Source of the DNA: Apoderus coryli
Lineage: Eukaryota; Arthropoda; Insecta; Coleoptera; Attelabidae
Assembly: GCA_911728435.2 (NCBI GenBank)
Contig: OU452203.1
Span: 743,270-807,269, forward strand
Direction: 5' to 3'
Length of the DNA stretch: 64,000 bases
The notes below the pieces were generated by a model. That model saw nothing but the letters and a program-made list of their open reading frames with translations. It was not told the origin of the DNA and searched no databases. Within the stretch, counting starts at the first letter, position 1, and each line of letters opens with the position of its first letter. The position numbers and the translations under genes were made by a program. Shown piece by piece: positions 1 through 12,200 of the stretch.

Positions 1-219
1 TACAATTTCAATTAATAATGCAAAAAAGTTCAATGACCCGTGAAGTGGGAGGAGTTGAGTATGTGCAGACGGGCTACTAATTACAACCAATCAATGACCT
101 TTATTTAATATCTTATGCTTATGCAACCTCCAACACATCATTATGGTATTTACGGTTGCATAACCTCAGCGATAGGTGACTTTATTTTCTTTAAAAGAGA
201 AATTTTTAGCATAGGTTTT

Positions 220-1130
220 AAATTTATATACAGGGTGAATCAAAAATTTATTTCCTATCGTCAAAAAAGCAATATTTTGAATAATTGTTTGATTTCTTTA
301 GATTTCAAATCAAGATTTTTTTAAAAGTTAAACTATAAGCTCAAATTTATATACAGGGTGAATCAAAAATGTATTTCTTTATTTTGTTAAGGTGAAATAT
401 TTTGAATAATTTTTTGATTTCTTTAGATTTCAAATCAAGATTTTTTTTAAAAGTTAAACTATAAGCTCAAATTTATATACAGGGTGAATCAAAAATGTAT
501 TTCTTTATTTTGTTAAGGTGAAATAGTATTGTTTTGAATAACTTTTTGATTTCTTTAGATTTCAAATCAAGATTTTTTTAAAAGTTAAACTATAACCTCA
601 AATTTATATACAGGGTGAATCAAAAATGTATTTCTTTATTTTGTTAAGGCGAAATAGTAATATTTGGAATAATTTTTTGATATCTTTAGATTTCAAATCA
701 AGATTTTTTGAAAGTTAAACTATAAGCTCAAATTTATATACAGGGTGAATCAAAAATGTATTTCTTTATTTTGTTAAGGTGAAATATTTTGAATAACTTT
801 TTGATTTCTTTAGATTTCAAATCAAGATTTTTTGAAAGTGAAACTATAAGCTCAAATTTATATACAGGGTGAATCAAAAATGTATTTCTTTATTTTGTTA
901 AGGTGAAATAGTATTGTTTTGAATAACTTTTTGATTTCTTTAGATTTCAAATCAAGATTTCTTTGAAAGTTAAACTATAAGCTCAAATTTATATACAGGG
1001 TGAATCAAAAATGTATTTCTTTATTTTGTTAAGGTGAAATAGTAATATTTTGAATAATTTTTTGATTTCTTTGGGTTTCAATTCAAGATTTCTTTGAAAG
1101 TTAAACTATATGCTCCTAGAGGTTTTCTAC
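220..1130 (+). repeat. ~130-bp minisatellite, array 1
   Basis: About seven monomers, each starting near CAAATTTATATACAGGGTG and passing through TGTATTTCTTTATTTTGTTAAGG and a CTTTAGATTTCAAATCAAG block (read as separate short motifs). Full monomers are about 130 bp. A shorter type lacks about seven bases after GGTGAAATA. The last monomer is diverged (GGGTTTCAATTC instead of AGATTTCAAATC) and leads into the element tail, as it does in every complete copy. Confidence 0.85.
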
Positions 1131-1199
1131 GGGGTAACTCAAAAATGTTTCTATTTATTTTCAATAATAGATAGAAACATTTTCAGATTTTCAGCTCTG

Positions 1200-1415
1200 G
1201 CAATACTTTTTTTTAATTAATTTTTGAACTATTTTTTTTTTTAAATTTTTTTTTTTTTAATTTTTTTTTTTGAAATTTTTTTTTTTGAAATTTTTTTTTT
1301 TGAAATTTTTTTTTTGAAATTTTTTTTTTTTAATTTTTTTTTAATAATAGAAACATTTTTTTCCTTGAAATTTTTTTTTTTTGATTTTTTTTTTCATTTT
1401 TTTTGCCACCCTCAA
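1200..1415 (+). repeat. T-rich low-complexity tract with GAAA interruptions
   Basis: Runs of 8-12 T are broken at regular intervals by GAAA or AA, then ATAATAGAAACATT and more T runs. The same tract sits at the same place in the copies ending at 37329, 41467, 45585 and 49125 with different run lengths, as expected of slippage. Its complement gives lysine-rich spurious reading frames. Confidence 0.8.
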
Positions 1416-1454
1416 TGACTTTTTTTATAGATAAAACTACCACACAACGACTGG

Positions 1455-1473
1455 GAAATCCCGAAGGGATTTC
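1455..1473 (+). other. 3'-terminal hairpin of HINE-like element
   Basis: Stem GAAATCCC pairs with GGGATTTC across a GAA loop; G-T pairs can extend it by two. It lies four bases before the inferred terminus at 1477. Equivalent hairpins precede 34450, 37329, 45585, 49125 and 52234; the last has an AAA loop. A terminal stem-loop is the hallmark of Helitron-like 3' ends. Confidence 0.7.
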
Positions 1474-1556
1474 TTGTTAATATATACTAACGAGCGTACA
1501 GTCCGTCTCTGTCTAAAAGTGGAAAAAAAAGACCCAATTTAAAGCCACTAAGGCTC

Positions 1557-1579
1557 CAGTTTCGCCGAAGGCGAAACTG
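1557..1579 (+). other. 5'-subterminal hairpin of HINE-like element
   Basis: The 10-bp stem CAGTTTCGCC / GGCGAAACTG has a GAA loop. In copy 3 (3511-3539) the stem extends to 13 bp. In the copy starting at 45586 the stem sequence has changed to GGAACGCC / GGCGTTCC with loop GGA and pairing is kept, so the structure rather than the sequence appears conserved. Confidence 0.75.
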
Positions 1580-2459
1580 CAGCGCTGTCCAATATAGAAA
1601 ATTTCCTTTTTGCACAATAGCATAGGCTATATATCAAAGCTGATTCAATGCATTAAAATTATGTATTTTTATCATTCATTTACCTCTGCAGAAACGATAT
1701 TTTAGCGTGACAAGGAGGTGAATACGATTTTCTACGAGGAAATTCAAGAAAACAACAACACAAAACCGGAAAAAAATGCTACTACTAAATCAATAAATTT
1801 ACCTTATTGTAACATCCACAAATACAATAAAAGCATTTTGATTTATACTAGGCACTGTTCTAAATACGGGAGTGCACTTTTACGGTATGATACGGCCCTT
1901 TATTACATTTTTAATTGTAAACTAAAAATGTTGGAAATTCTTCCGAGACTTTGTACATCAATAACCTAGAAAAATTGCGAAAATCGCGGTTGCCACACTT
2001 TATTTGAACACTTTCATCATACACATATTCCTCATAGTTTCACGCAATATATTTACACATGGAATATGATTAGATACTTAATTTTCCAACAAATTTAATT
2101 TACGCAACTCCCACAATAATATAACAAATATTAAAACATTATTTTATGTAAAAAAACTAATAATTTATACTTATTTTTATTTTACTGCTATTCACATGAA
2201 CTAAATCTGGCAGAGTAGTAAAATTTATTCCCACCAGAAAGGTTACAATTTCAATTAATAATGCAAAAAAGTTCAATGACCCGTGAAGTGGGAGGAGTTG
2301 AGTATGTGCAGACGGGCTACTAATTACAACCAATCAATGACCTTTATTTAATATCTTATGCTTATGCAACCTCCAACACATCATTATGGTATTTACGGTT
2401 GCATAACCTCAGCGATAGGTGACTTTATTTTCTTTAAAAGAGCAATTTTTAGCATAGGT

Positions 2460-3434
2460 TTTAAATTTATATACAGGTTGAATCAAAAATTTATTTCCTA
2501 TCGTCAAAAAAGCAATATTTTGAATAATTGTTTGATTTCTTTAGATTTCAAATCGAGATTTTTTTAAAAGTTAAACTATAAGCTCAAATTTATATACAGG
2601 GTGAATCAAAAATGTATTTCTTTATTTTGTTAAGGTGAAATAGTATTGTTTTGAATAACTTTTTGATTTCTTTAGATTTCAAATCAAGATTTTTTTAAAA
2701 GTTAAACTATAAGCTCAAATTTATATACAGGGTGAATCAAAAATGTATTTCTTTATTTTGTTAAGGCGAAATAGTAATATTTGGAATAATTTTTTGATAT
2801 CTTTAGATTTCAAATCAAGATTTTTTGAAAGTTAAACTATAAGCTCAAATTTATATACAGGGTGAATCAAAAATGTATTTCTTTATTTTGTTAAGGTGAA
2901 ATATTTTGAATAACTTTTTGATTTCTTTAGATTTAAAATCAAGATTTTTTGAAAGTTAAACTATAAGCTCAAATTTATATACAGGGTGATTCAAAAATGT
3001 ATTTCTTTATTTTGTTAAGGTGAAATATTTTGAATAATTTTTTGATTTCTTTAGATTTCAAATCAAGATTTTTTTAAAAGTTAAACTATAAGCTCAAATT
3101 TATATACAGGGTGAATCAAAAATGTATTTCTTTATTTTGTTAAGGTGAAATAGTATTGTTTTGAATAACTTTTTGATTTCTTTAGATTTCAAATCAAGAT
3201 TTTTTGAAAGTTAAACTATAAGCTCAAATTTATATACAGGGTGAATCAAAAATGTATTTCTTTATTTTGTTAAGGTAAAATAGTATTGTTTAAAATAACT
3301 TTTTGATTTCTTTAGATTTCAAATCAAGATTTTTTTTAAAGTTAAACTATAAGCTCAAATTTATATACAGGGTGAATCAAAAATGTATTTCTTTATTTTG
3401 TTTAGGTGAAATAGTATTATTTTGAATAACTTTT
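2460..3434 (+). repeat. ~130-bp minisatellite, array 2
   Basis: About eight monomers of the same family as array 1, including the variant with GGCGAAATAGTAATATTTGG and TTTTTTGATATC. It is truncated at its right end by the next copy. Confidence 0.85.
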
Positions 3435-3715
3435 ATAATAATACTAACGGGCGTACAGTCCGTCTCTGTCTAAAAGTGGGAAAAAAAGGGGCCACTTAAA
3501 GCCACTAAGGCTGCAGTTTCGCCGAAGGCGAAACTGCAGCGCTGCCTATTATAGAAAATTTCCTTTTTGCACACGGGAAAGGTGTACTTTACAAAGGTGA
3601 TTCAGTGCATTAAAATTATGTATTTTATTCATTTATTTACCTGTGCAGAAACGATATTTTAGCGTGACAAGGAGGTGAATACGATTTTCTACGAGGAAAT
3701 TCAAGAAAAAAGCAT
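3435..3715 (+). mobile_element. HINE-like element copy 3 (left-end fragment)
   Basis: Only the left block is present: the conserved ACTAACGGGCGTACAGTCC start, the hairpin at 3511-3539 (13-bp stem CTGCAGTTTCGCC with its complement, GAA loop) and the GACAAGGAGGTGAATACG segment up to about 3710. Unrelated DNA follows. The short open frame here matches a segment shared by all copies and is not convincing coding sequence. Confidence 0.6.
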
Positions 3716-3785
3716 TATAAAGTACTGCTATTACTTTGAAATAAATACCTGTTTTGGTGCTGTGTTTAGGTACAAAAACAATTTT

Positions 3786-4012
3786 AAAGTTACGTACAAG
3801 CATATTTGGTACGCCACTGTGCCTTTTCCATATCCTATATTTTCAATTATTGCGTTTTTCGTTCATTTTTATTAATCTATCAAACCTTAAATGCGACTGG
3901 TATATTCCTTAAAATTGACAAATCTAATTTAGTTCAGCTGTCACACATAACGTTCTTTTACATTTTTCCAAATAAATATACAATGACACTCTTTAAAAAC
4001 ACATGTTAAATA
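3786..4012 (+). repeat. Dispersed repeat, copy at 5847-6075
   Basis: About 225 bp from GTTACGTACAAGCATATTTGG to CACTCTTTAAAAACACATG, nearly identical to 5847-6075; its last third is also present at 15410-15500. No protein similarity is seen. Termini and class are unknown. Confidence 0.7.
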
Positions 4013-4839
4013 TAAAGAACAAAATTTAAAAGACACTGATATACGCAGCATTTGCAATATTACTTACAAAATGTGCGAAAAACCACATAAAATCATACCG
4101 ATGACACCCATTTTTGCCTTCAATATAGAGGCGAAACTAACGACCACCACACAGGAAATGAACATTATGTTTCATTTGGCTATGATGCCTATCCTTTTCA
4201 CAAACAAACACATTCAAATTCTTTCATCCATTGCAATTGAAAATAATACATACATACATAACCTATAAAATACTGCCATGAACAGTGAAGGCTTATCTAA
4301 TTTTTTAACAACTGCTTTAATTCCAAATATAATTATCCCAGAGAGTGATTTTTTAGAATGTGGCCCAATATGGCAACAATGGCGCACATCGTTTTCGACT
4401 CGACTAATTCCGTGACCAGTCACTCCAATTTTGCAAATGGCCACTCATCATAAACTTCCGCAAAGAACAACAACAATAAACACAAATTATCGAAATTAAT
4501 AAACATTAGTAAATATAGCATACACACTTGCACAGTAAGTAGTTTAATACAAATACATAATAGGTATTCAATATTTCAGGCAAACATTTGTTGTTGTTAG
4601 CTACCTACTAGGTACCTATATTATGATCAAAACAAACAGGCTAATATTCTTAAAATTAAAACATTATACCTACCTACCACATCAACGGTAAGTAACAAAT
4701 ACAAACAACATATTATTGTTATTCCAAAGTGATAGATACAGAAATATACAAAAACAATGCGAGTAAGGAAGTACCTACTTTTACCCGAGATCTATCACTA
4801 GCAACAATTACAAGTAGAGTTATTTTTTTATTAATAAAG
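4013..4839 (+). other. AT-rich spacer, no gene recognised
   Basis: Short open frames (65-76 codons on either strand near 4071-4444) have no recognisable domain, signal or repeat conservation. TACCTA/TAGGTA-rich stretches occur near 4600-4690, a composition common in insect spacers. I see no RNA gene. Confidence 0.5.
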
Positions 4840-5300
4840 TCTATAAAAAGGCCACAATACAGACAACATTTTTTGCATCCAGCTACATAAATATGCTTTT
4901 AACAACGTGAGTACTTTGTAAAACTAAGTATCTACTATTTACTGAAACTTATTCTCGATCAGAAAATACCAACAATTACAATTTACAGTTTTTAAAGGTT
5001 CGCCATTTATCAGGAAGAATTTGTTTGAGGTACCTAGGTAGGTATGTCGTTTATTTTGTACTTATTAATGAAGTTTATAAAAAGGAAGGTAGGTACCTTA
5101 CAATATTTAGATTTGTTTGAAACTAAACTAAAGGTTACTAGGTCAATTTCATCTTATTGATCTCGGTCAGGGTTGTTTCCAAATAACTAATGACGTACGT
5201 ACTTAGCTGACTAATTTTATTATAGATTTACAATTTTCGTATTAAACCTAACTTTACCTGTTTAATTAATTTAATTTAGTATATTATATTAATAATAGGT
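4840..5300 (+). repeat. Duplicated block, partner at 14880-15335
   Basis: The two blocks share the order TATAAAAAGG, the TTTTTTGCATCCAGC segment, ATGCTTTTAACAA, and a right half around GAAACTAAACTAAAGGTTACTAGG. A third partial copy of the right half is at about 5325-5435. Differences include indels, so this is an old duplication or an interspersed repeat. No transposase is seen. Confidence 0.7.
4842..4906 (+). promoter_or_regulatory. Possible TATA promoter with short first coding exon
   Basis: TATAAAAA at 4842-4849 is followed 51 bases on by ATGCTTTTAACAAC (from 4893) and at once by a GTGAGT donor at 4907. The copy at 14888-14936 keeps the TATA box and ATG but has lost the donor. This could be a promoter and exon 1 of a spliced gene, perhaps linked to the microexon gene downstream. 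No in-phase connection was found, so it stays tentative. Confidence 0.25.
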
Positions 5301-5619
5301 TAATAATAAATGTTGTACTAAATTAGGACAGCTAAAATAAAGGTTACTAGGTCAATTTCATCCGGTCAGGGTCAGGATAGTTTCCAAATAACTAACGACG
5401 TACGGTACTTAGCTGGCTAATTTTATACAAAGGTTCTCCATTCGTCAAGAAAGTAGATATTCATACGTACGTCGTTACTACATTCCTATAATAGATCAGG
5501 TGGTGAAGGGTAGCATACGTACATTAGGACAGTGTTGCCTACGTTATCTGTTATATAAAGGCCAAAGCAATAAATTCAAGATTTTTTTTAGATTAGTTGA
5601 TGAAATTATTGCATAGGGT

Positions 5620-5690
5620 GGTGATCTACGGGGTAACTCAAAAATGTTTCTAATTATTTTCAATATTTTTATAATAACAATTTTACCAAA
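5620..5690 (+). repeat. HINE-like tail fragment
   Basis: The segment CTACGGGGTAACTCAAAAATG plus TTTCTA and TTATTTTCAATA matches the junction between minisatellite and T-rich tract in the HINE-like copies (for example 1126-1165). It is an isolated short fragment. Confidence 0.55.
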
Positions 5691-5846
5691 ACCAAATTAT
5701 GACGTGAAACTAGAGATGCAACTATATTGGAATTTGTCGATTTATTTTGAAAGCCATTTTCATGATTATATTCTTAGAAAAGCATATGGGACATGCAATT
5801 TCGTATATTTTTAATCACAATCCCATCAAAAAATAACGTAAATTGT

Positions 5847-6075
5847 ATTGAACAAGTTACGTACAAGCATATTTGGGACGCCGCTGTGCCTTTTTCATAT
5901 CCTATACTCCCAATTATTGCGTTTTTCGTTAATTTTTATTAATCTATCATACCTTAAATCCGACTGGTATATTCCTTAAAATTGACATATCTAATTTAGT
6001 TCAGCTGTCACACATAACGTTCTTTTACATTTTTCCAAATAAATATACAATGACACTCTTTAAAAACACATGTAA
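5847..6075 (+). repeat. Dispersed repeat, copy of 3786-4012
   Basis: Same order and near-identical sequence as 3786-4012, including TTATTGCGTTTTTCGTT and the CAGCTGTCACACATAACG segment. Confidence 0.7.
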
Positions 6076-6275
6076 TTATTAGCGCACATAATTTTAAACA
6101 CTTTCATACCAAACACATTTGTAGGATTAGTTGAAAAATGTGAGAAAAATCGAAAAAAATCTTAAGAATGACAAACACTTTTTTTTAAGATGTCGCCCTG
6201 TTTACGGAAATTAACTGTGTTATTTTACTGTGTTGCCATGCCCCCACATAAACCATTATTAAATAATTTTACTAT
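5995..6275 (+). repeat. Duplicated block, partner at 15410-15735
   Basis: Shared segments include TTAGTTCAGCTGTCACA-like sequence, TGTAATTATTAGCGCACATAA, TCTTAAGAATGACAAACA and TTATTTTACTGTGTTGCCA in the same order, with scattered substitutions and indels. No coding function is visible. Confidence 0.65.
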
Positions 6276-7424
6276 TTATTATTATTTATAAATATTACAA
6301 AATTTTTCCACAGGTGTTAACGATAAAAAGAGGTTAGGTATTCTTATTCTGCATTACGACATCTAATAGGTTATTTTATAGAGTTAGAAATTGAAGTGAT
6401 TTAGGTGATAATATGCAAATTTAGCTCAGCTGAATTGAGTTGTAGTAGTGAGTTCTGACGGATTTCACAATATCTGGAGGTACATACTTACGCTGGCTGC
6501 ATGTGAATTAAAGCAGTATTATTTGTCTTTGTTTATCTCATTGCGTGACAAATTTTGCTTCACTTTATCACAAATATTCGCAGCTTGATATAAGTGGACT
6601 TATTGTCATCTGTGGAACAATACTATTATTTAAAATGACGTCATACGTACGACGTACGTATCTGGAACCGAGGGAATTTGATCATATGTTTTGGATGACG
6701 TCATATTGTTTATCTTACGATTTATTTACCAAAAAATTAGGGTTTCTTTTTTAATTTACAAATTCCACTACTAAATTAAATTAAAATGCCTACATTTAGT
6801 TTTAATTTCCTGATACCGAATTTATTCTTACGTTACAAAGAACTGGATAAAATACAAGTCTCATTACCTACCTACCTGTTTTTATCCAAAAAGTAAGTAC
6901 AGATGATGACCTAGATCAAAAACATTCAATGAAACAAAATAGGTACGTAATTTTGTTAAGTTTAAGTCTTAAAGTAAGTATAGCCATTATATATATTCCT
7001 ATAAATAGCACAGAATAAGTAAAATTCTGTGTAAATAGTACTTATCATGTTTTTATACAAAAATTATAAACCGTAAACACAACAAATCAATATAGAATTA
7101 ACTACACTTTTTATTTTATACACCACGTATTATTATTATTAGCGGATGCTGACGACCAAATTTCCATTTCCAAATTGATTTCTGTCTCTTGCCTGTAGGT
7201 CCATATTTTGATTCAAGTTATTTCGTTTTTTTTTAAGTTACCGCCTAAGCGAGTACTAACTATTATTGGCCTCTTGCCCTGTCTCACTAGGATACAGCCA
7301 GCACAGTTTATTTTTATCAAATATAGTTACAAGTTAAAATGCATACTACTATTGTTTACTTTTAACCTCCAAGCCCCATAATATAACCTATTTATTTATG
7401 ACGTGAAACTAGAAGTGTCAACTC

Positions 7425-7925
7425 AGATCAGCTAAACAGCTGCAGCATGATTACCTACAGTGTATCCTACCTGCTTATGCAACATATTCAGATTAATTTC
7501 TTGGTTAACTGTTAATAGAATGAAAAGAATCACGACTCAGAAATCCAACAAATCCTGATTAATAAATCCGGATCAAAAAAACTAGCGAAAAAAAGCAGCT
7601 ATGTTCACCTACTTACTTATGCATTAGATAATTTCGTGGTTAACTGTCAAGAATTTATACAAGAAAGATGTATGAGAGACAATTGAACAAAAAATGCAGA
7701 CATTTCACTAATAAATATTCACATTACTATTTCGTTTTTCTCAAGAGTTTTTCTGATCCAAAAATCTCATTCACAGACAGTAAAATAAAATTCTTTCATA
7801 CACGTGAAGCTGGCTAAATACCCATTGATGAAGGCCATTAACGAACAAACGAATGGACGAACGATAACCAATGATACTTTAGATATACCGTGGATAGAAA
7901 ATAAAGTGAAATGAGTGGTAGTTGA
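7425..7925 (+). repeat. Duplicated block, partner at 15815-16155
   Basis: Shared segments include TTCTTGGTTAACTGT, ATTTATACAAGAA with GATGTATGAGAGA, TTCTCAAGAGTTT with TCTGATCCAAAAATCTCATT, and GTGAAGCTGGCTAAATACCC-like sequence. With 4840-5300 and 5995-6275 these make a collinear series repeated about 8-10 kb downstream. A short piece near 7556-7600 also recurs near 13805-13850. Confidence 0.65.
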
Positions 7926-9200
7926 TCATCGGCTCAGTTGAACTGAGTAGGTACAAGGCAAAATCTATTAATAAATCCAGTTCACAAAATCGATATATTT
8001 AAAATCGATATGTTAAATTGTAAAAACGATTATTGGCAAAAATAATCGATACATCGCTGCGCAGTTAGACGAGTTTTGGGAGTTCAGATTGTAATCGAAG
8101 TGTGGTGTTGCCAGATTTAAAACGCACATATTATGTTGAAACGGTTAAATATTTAGCGCTTAATTTTTGACCGTTAAATGTAAATGATACTCTAGGTTAT
8201 ACACCTATCATCATTACCTAACGATGAAAGCTATCGAACTAATCCACACAAATATTGCAGGAGCTTGAGGGTAAAATGCTGAATATGGAAGGTTAGGCAA
8301 CGGCGCAATCAGATGCCTGATATGGTATATTCCGCTTTTTAAGCACAATCTCAATTGTCAGAGGCGCTGTATTCATTTTTTAGGTGCAAAATGTGATATT
8401 TTTATAGCTTTATATGTGCACGCGAACAATATTTTGTTTTTTTTTTATTTTTAAATGATATATTAGATAAATAACATAAAATAATTATAGGCATAAATGC
8501 GCATGCGCTAAGTAGCTACCTACTTCGAATATTTAATGAAGGTTATATTAAACATGGGTTCAAATATCTGCAAAATTTTGATATTACATTCAGCTACATA
8601 CATACATGCATTGTTAAATAATAAAAACAGACAGCACTGTAGGCAGCCAGGCATACACCATATACAAAATGATTTTTTTTTTATTCTGGCACCATTGTCG
8701 GAAAACTGGCACTATTGGAACGTTGACAAAAGCTCACTCCAAAAATTTCTAGGAACAACACTAACTTAAACATAACCTGAATAATGTACATAAACAAAAT
8801 TATTATTAAAACTTCTTGCATACTCGTTTTTCAAAAAAAAACTATAAAAAAACCAGAGTAAATTATTAAAATATTTCGAAATTTTAGTGGTAATGAAGAA
8901 AATACGACTTTAAAATTACAGAAAATGACAAACATAGTTATAGAAAGAAACCAAATATGCACAGACATATACCTAATATGTAACAAAAAAGGGCAAGATT
9001 ATAGAAATATAGCACTATTTAAATATTCACAAATATAGTAAAAAACATGTTGGTAACATTTAGAGTAAGTATTGTAGCAACCAATCACAATAACTTCCTC
9101 TTCCAATAAACAATCAAATTACCTGTGAAAATTCTAATATCAACAATAAATTGATGCTTTTTTGTTTTTGGTAAGTATACAAACAACGGTAGGTATTTTA
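7926..9200 (+). other. AT-rich spacer, no gene recognised
   Basis: I see nothing with a recognisable domain. An ATG at 9154 followed by five codons and a GTAAGT donor (9171) looks like a possible first exon, but every acceptor tried downstream makes an immediate stop in that phase. Confidence 0.4.
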
Positions 9201-9201
9201 G

Positions 9202-12200
9202 GCATTTTTATGTATCTACCTGATGCTAGAAGATGTAAGTATATTTACTACTATTTCCTAAAAAACAAACATTTTACAAACGTTAAATCTTTCAGATTAT
9301 ACAAAAAAACATGAACATGGAGACATCCGTAAACGTGGGCCATATTGAGGTGAGTATTTTAACTATAAGTATTATATTTTTTCAAATCTTTTAACTTTAT
9401 TTAACAAATATTTCACAAAAAAAAAATGGACGCCATCTAAATATCAAAATGAACCATTCAAACAAATATCTCTTCTCCTAAGTACTAATTTTACAATAAA
9501 ATTGCTTGAATTTTATTAATATAATAGATAAAATGAATATCCTGCTTAATTATACTATTCCATTTAAATATTTTATTAGTATAAAACCATAAAATAGTAC
9601 TTACTAAGGAGACATACTGCAATTTGTTTCACCGATAAAAGTACAACATATGATTGGTATCCCCTTCAACATTGTCCCAGATAAAAAATGAATCCATCAC
9701 ACATACAGTTTTTCTACCACAACTCAACCACAATTAAATAATAACAATTCTCATATATTATTTTGCATATTGTGGGTATAACACTTTTCAAGGAAAAAAT
9801 TTCTCATACACACTAACCCAATATATATTATCTGTTTGTAGCCAGCATACTCAGACATGTGGTTCTACACCGACATACTTAATACATAGTTATAGTAGTA
9901 ATATAATTAATAGCTACAAAAGTTTAATCAACATTTTATGGCCGCAAAATAAGTTGGTCTGAATTAAGCCTAAATATTACAATTGCGGAATCCAAATACC
10001 TATTGTTCCTGTTAATAATAATAACTATATCAACTTCATTTCAGCATATTCCAAAAGAGAATCAGCCGTCTGAGGTAGATGGCAAAAAAAATGTGAGTTA
10101 CTTTAAATATTACGTTTGCTGGATACGAATACCTATTATTCCTATTAATAATAATAACTATATCAACTTCATTTCAGGATATTCCAACAAAGCCACTGCC
10201 GTCTGAGGTAGATGGCAAAAAAAATGTGAGTTACTTTAAATATTACGTTTGCTGGATACGAATACCTATTATTCCTATTAATAATAATAACTATATCAAC
10301 TTCATTTCAGGATATTCCAACAAAGCCACTGCCGTCTGAGGTAGATGGCAAAAAAAATGTGAGTTACTTTAAATATTACGATTGCTTAATACGAATACCT
10401 ATTATTCCTATTAATAATAAACACTAAATTAACTTCATTTCAGTCTATTCTTCCTGTTAAACAAGGAGAAAATCCTAAAGGCAACAATAAGGTGAGTTAC
10501 TTTATATTTAATATAAATGAAACTCCAATTTCTATAATTACAGGGTGTTTAAAAGTTTAGTCACAATAAATTATCTACCCATATTTTTTGTAACCCTCGT
10601 ATAATCAATACCAGTTTTTTCCTTGATTAGTGCATTTTATTTAGAAACTATTTACTCTCTTACAAAATTTTAGTTTGTGAAGCAGTTTAGAGATAATTTT
10701 TTTTTATGATATGCTGTTAATAATAAAATAAATTTGTGTCCGTAAATAAAATAAAAAATAAGTTTATGGCGTAGCGGACAAAATAACATATTTTACCTAC
10801 ACAGGAAATTTTTCTTAATTTAGCAAGGCCTCAGTCTAATTCAGTAGAACCAAACCGAGGCATGGGTCGACAGATACTGACGAATTCGTTTCGCTCTTAT
10901 TACGAACTCGTCAGAGTACCATCCATAGTCGTTGATTTTTTTTCGAAATATCAACGAAACGGTTTTAGATATATCAATAAAATTTTACTAATGTATTTTA
11001 TTTTTAGTTCTTAATAAGCCAAATTAAAATGAATTCCAAAATTACAATAATGAGCGTATCAAACTAAACGCGACGGGGGGAAACCACGTCTTAAATTTTT
11101 TGTCGTCGAAATATTTCACTTTTTGAGTTCATATTAATAAAAAAAATTGTATTTGTTTAAAAAAGGTACCTTCTTTTATTTTGTTAAAATACTTACATTG
11201 AGTTTACAAATTTACTTAATAATCCACAAAAAAACAATAACATTACATATTACAAAATTTCCGTATCCCATCGTGGATTACCATGAAAATGCATTATTTA
11301 GCAAAAACAAAAAACAGTTTTTAAGTAAACTAATATAATTAATAATACAAACTACATTAAACAAAAAACATCATCAGGAAATAATTTTGAAAAGCCTGTA
11401 TCTCGGTTACAATACGTTTGAGGACCTACGTTTATATGAACTTTTTTTTCTTCAAATTCATTTTTCTATCGCCTGTATTAATTTAGTAAAACCAGCCTTA
11501 CAACAATAAAACTAAAAACTCAAAATTTACTTTAAATATCTATTTCAAACACAATTTGGCATTCTAATTGATAAATTATAAATTTTAGAACAAAACCAGA
11601 CAAAGGAACCACCACCGCCGCCGCCGCCTTCAATATATTGTAAGTAAATAGGAAAATACTTTACATATACCATTGTCTAAATTATATTTCGTTAAAATTA
11701 CTTCCAACATAGTCTATTACCACATATAAAAATGCATTTTTATATACTAATGTATACTTTTTATTTCCATAACGATCAAAATCAACATTTTAGAGGAGTA
11801 AGTTTATAATAATTTTTTTCGCCTGCCTGCACTTAAACAGAGTTTTACCGCCCAATTAGCGTCCGCTCTTTTTATTTTTTTTTTTATAGATGGCGCTACT
11901 GTTAGATTTCCAATAATAACGTTAACATCAGTAGTTTTCACTCACTTAACTTATTGTGCATTCCATCTAGAGAATAAGTTGACAATTAATTGAGAAAGTT
12001 TACTTAGGTAGTCGTCTGCCATTCCGCTAAACTCATTTAATTATTTAAAATTGTCCATTATTAAATAGTAATCACTTTTTAATTATTATTGTAATACCGA
12101 AATAAAGCTAAGATTCTAAAATCAAATTTCTATAGCGTACACGCTCAGATAATAATTTGACAGTTTCTTTCTACATTTAAAATACTCAACATTGACATGA

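Larger units (their letters stand above)
1..1477 (+). mobile_element. HINE-like element copy 1 (cut by window start)
   Basis: This is the 3' part of a non-autonomous element that recurs at 1478, 34451, 37330, 41696 and 45586. The order is: a leader block (1-220), a ~124-132-bp minisatellite (about 220-1130), a T-rich tract (about 1200-1415), and a terminal block ending in an 8-bp hairpin and then TTGT at 1477. The next copy begins at once, so copies are head to tail. A central minisatellite, a terminal 3' stem-loop, no long terminal inverted repeats and tandem insertion fit Helentron-derived HINEs (the DINE-1 type). No transposase or Rep gene is inside. The class is an inference: the insertion site and 5' terminus were not proven. 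Confidence 0.55.
1478..3434 (+). mobile_element. HINE-like element copy 2 (3' end missing)
   Basis: It starts directly after the terminus of copy 1. The left block (1478-2243) carries a subterminal hairpin at 1557-1579, the leader block (2244-2460) repeats positions 1-220 nearly exactly, and the minisatellite runs about 2460-3434. It stops inside a monomer at about 3434, where another copy's left end starts. The T-rich tract and 3' hairpin are therefore missing. Confidence 0.6.

Noticed and set aside
115..324. Repeated 69-72-codon open frame (also 2358-2567 and 38214-38432)
   Set aside because: It lies across the leader block and first minisatellite monomer of the HINE-like copies. It is preserved because the copies are near identical, and it runs into noncoding tandem repeat.
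220..1130. CRISPR-like regular repeats
   Set aside because: Monomers are joined directly with no unique spacers, and the sequence is an insect-type genome with spliced genes.
9154..9170. First exon of the microexon gene
   Set aside because: ATG and donor look good, but joining to any downstream acceptor tried (9202, 9229, 9296) gives an early stop.
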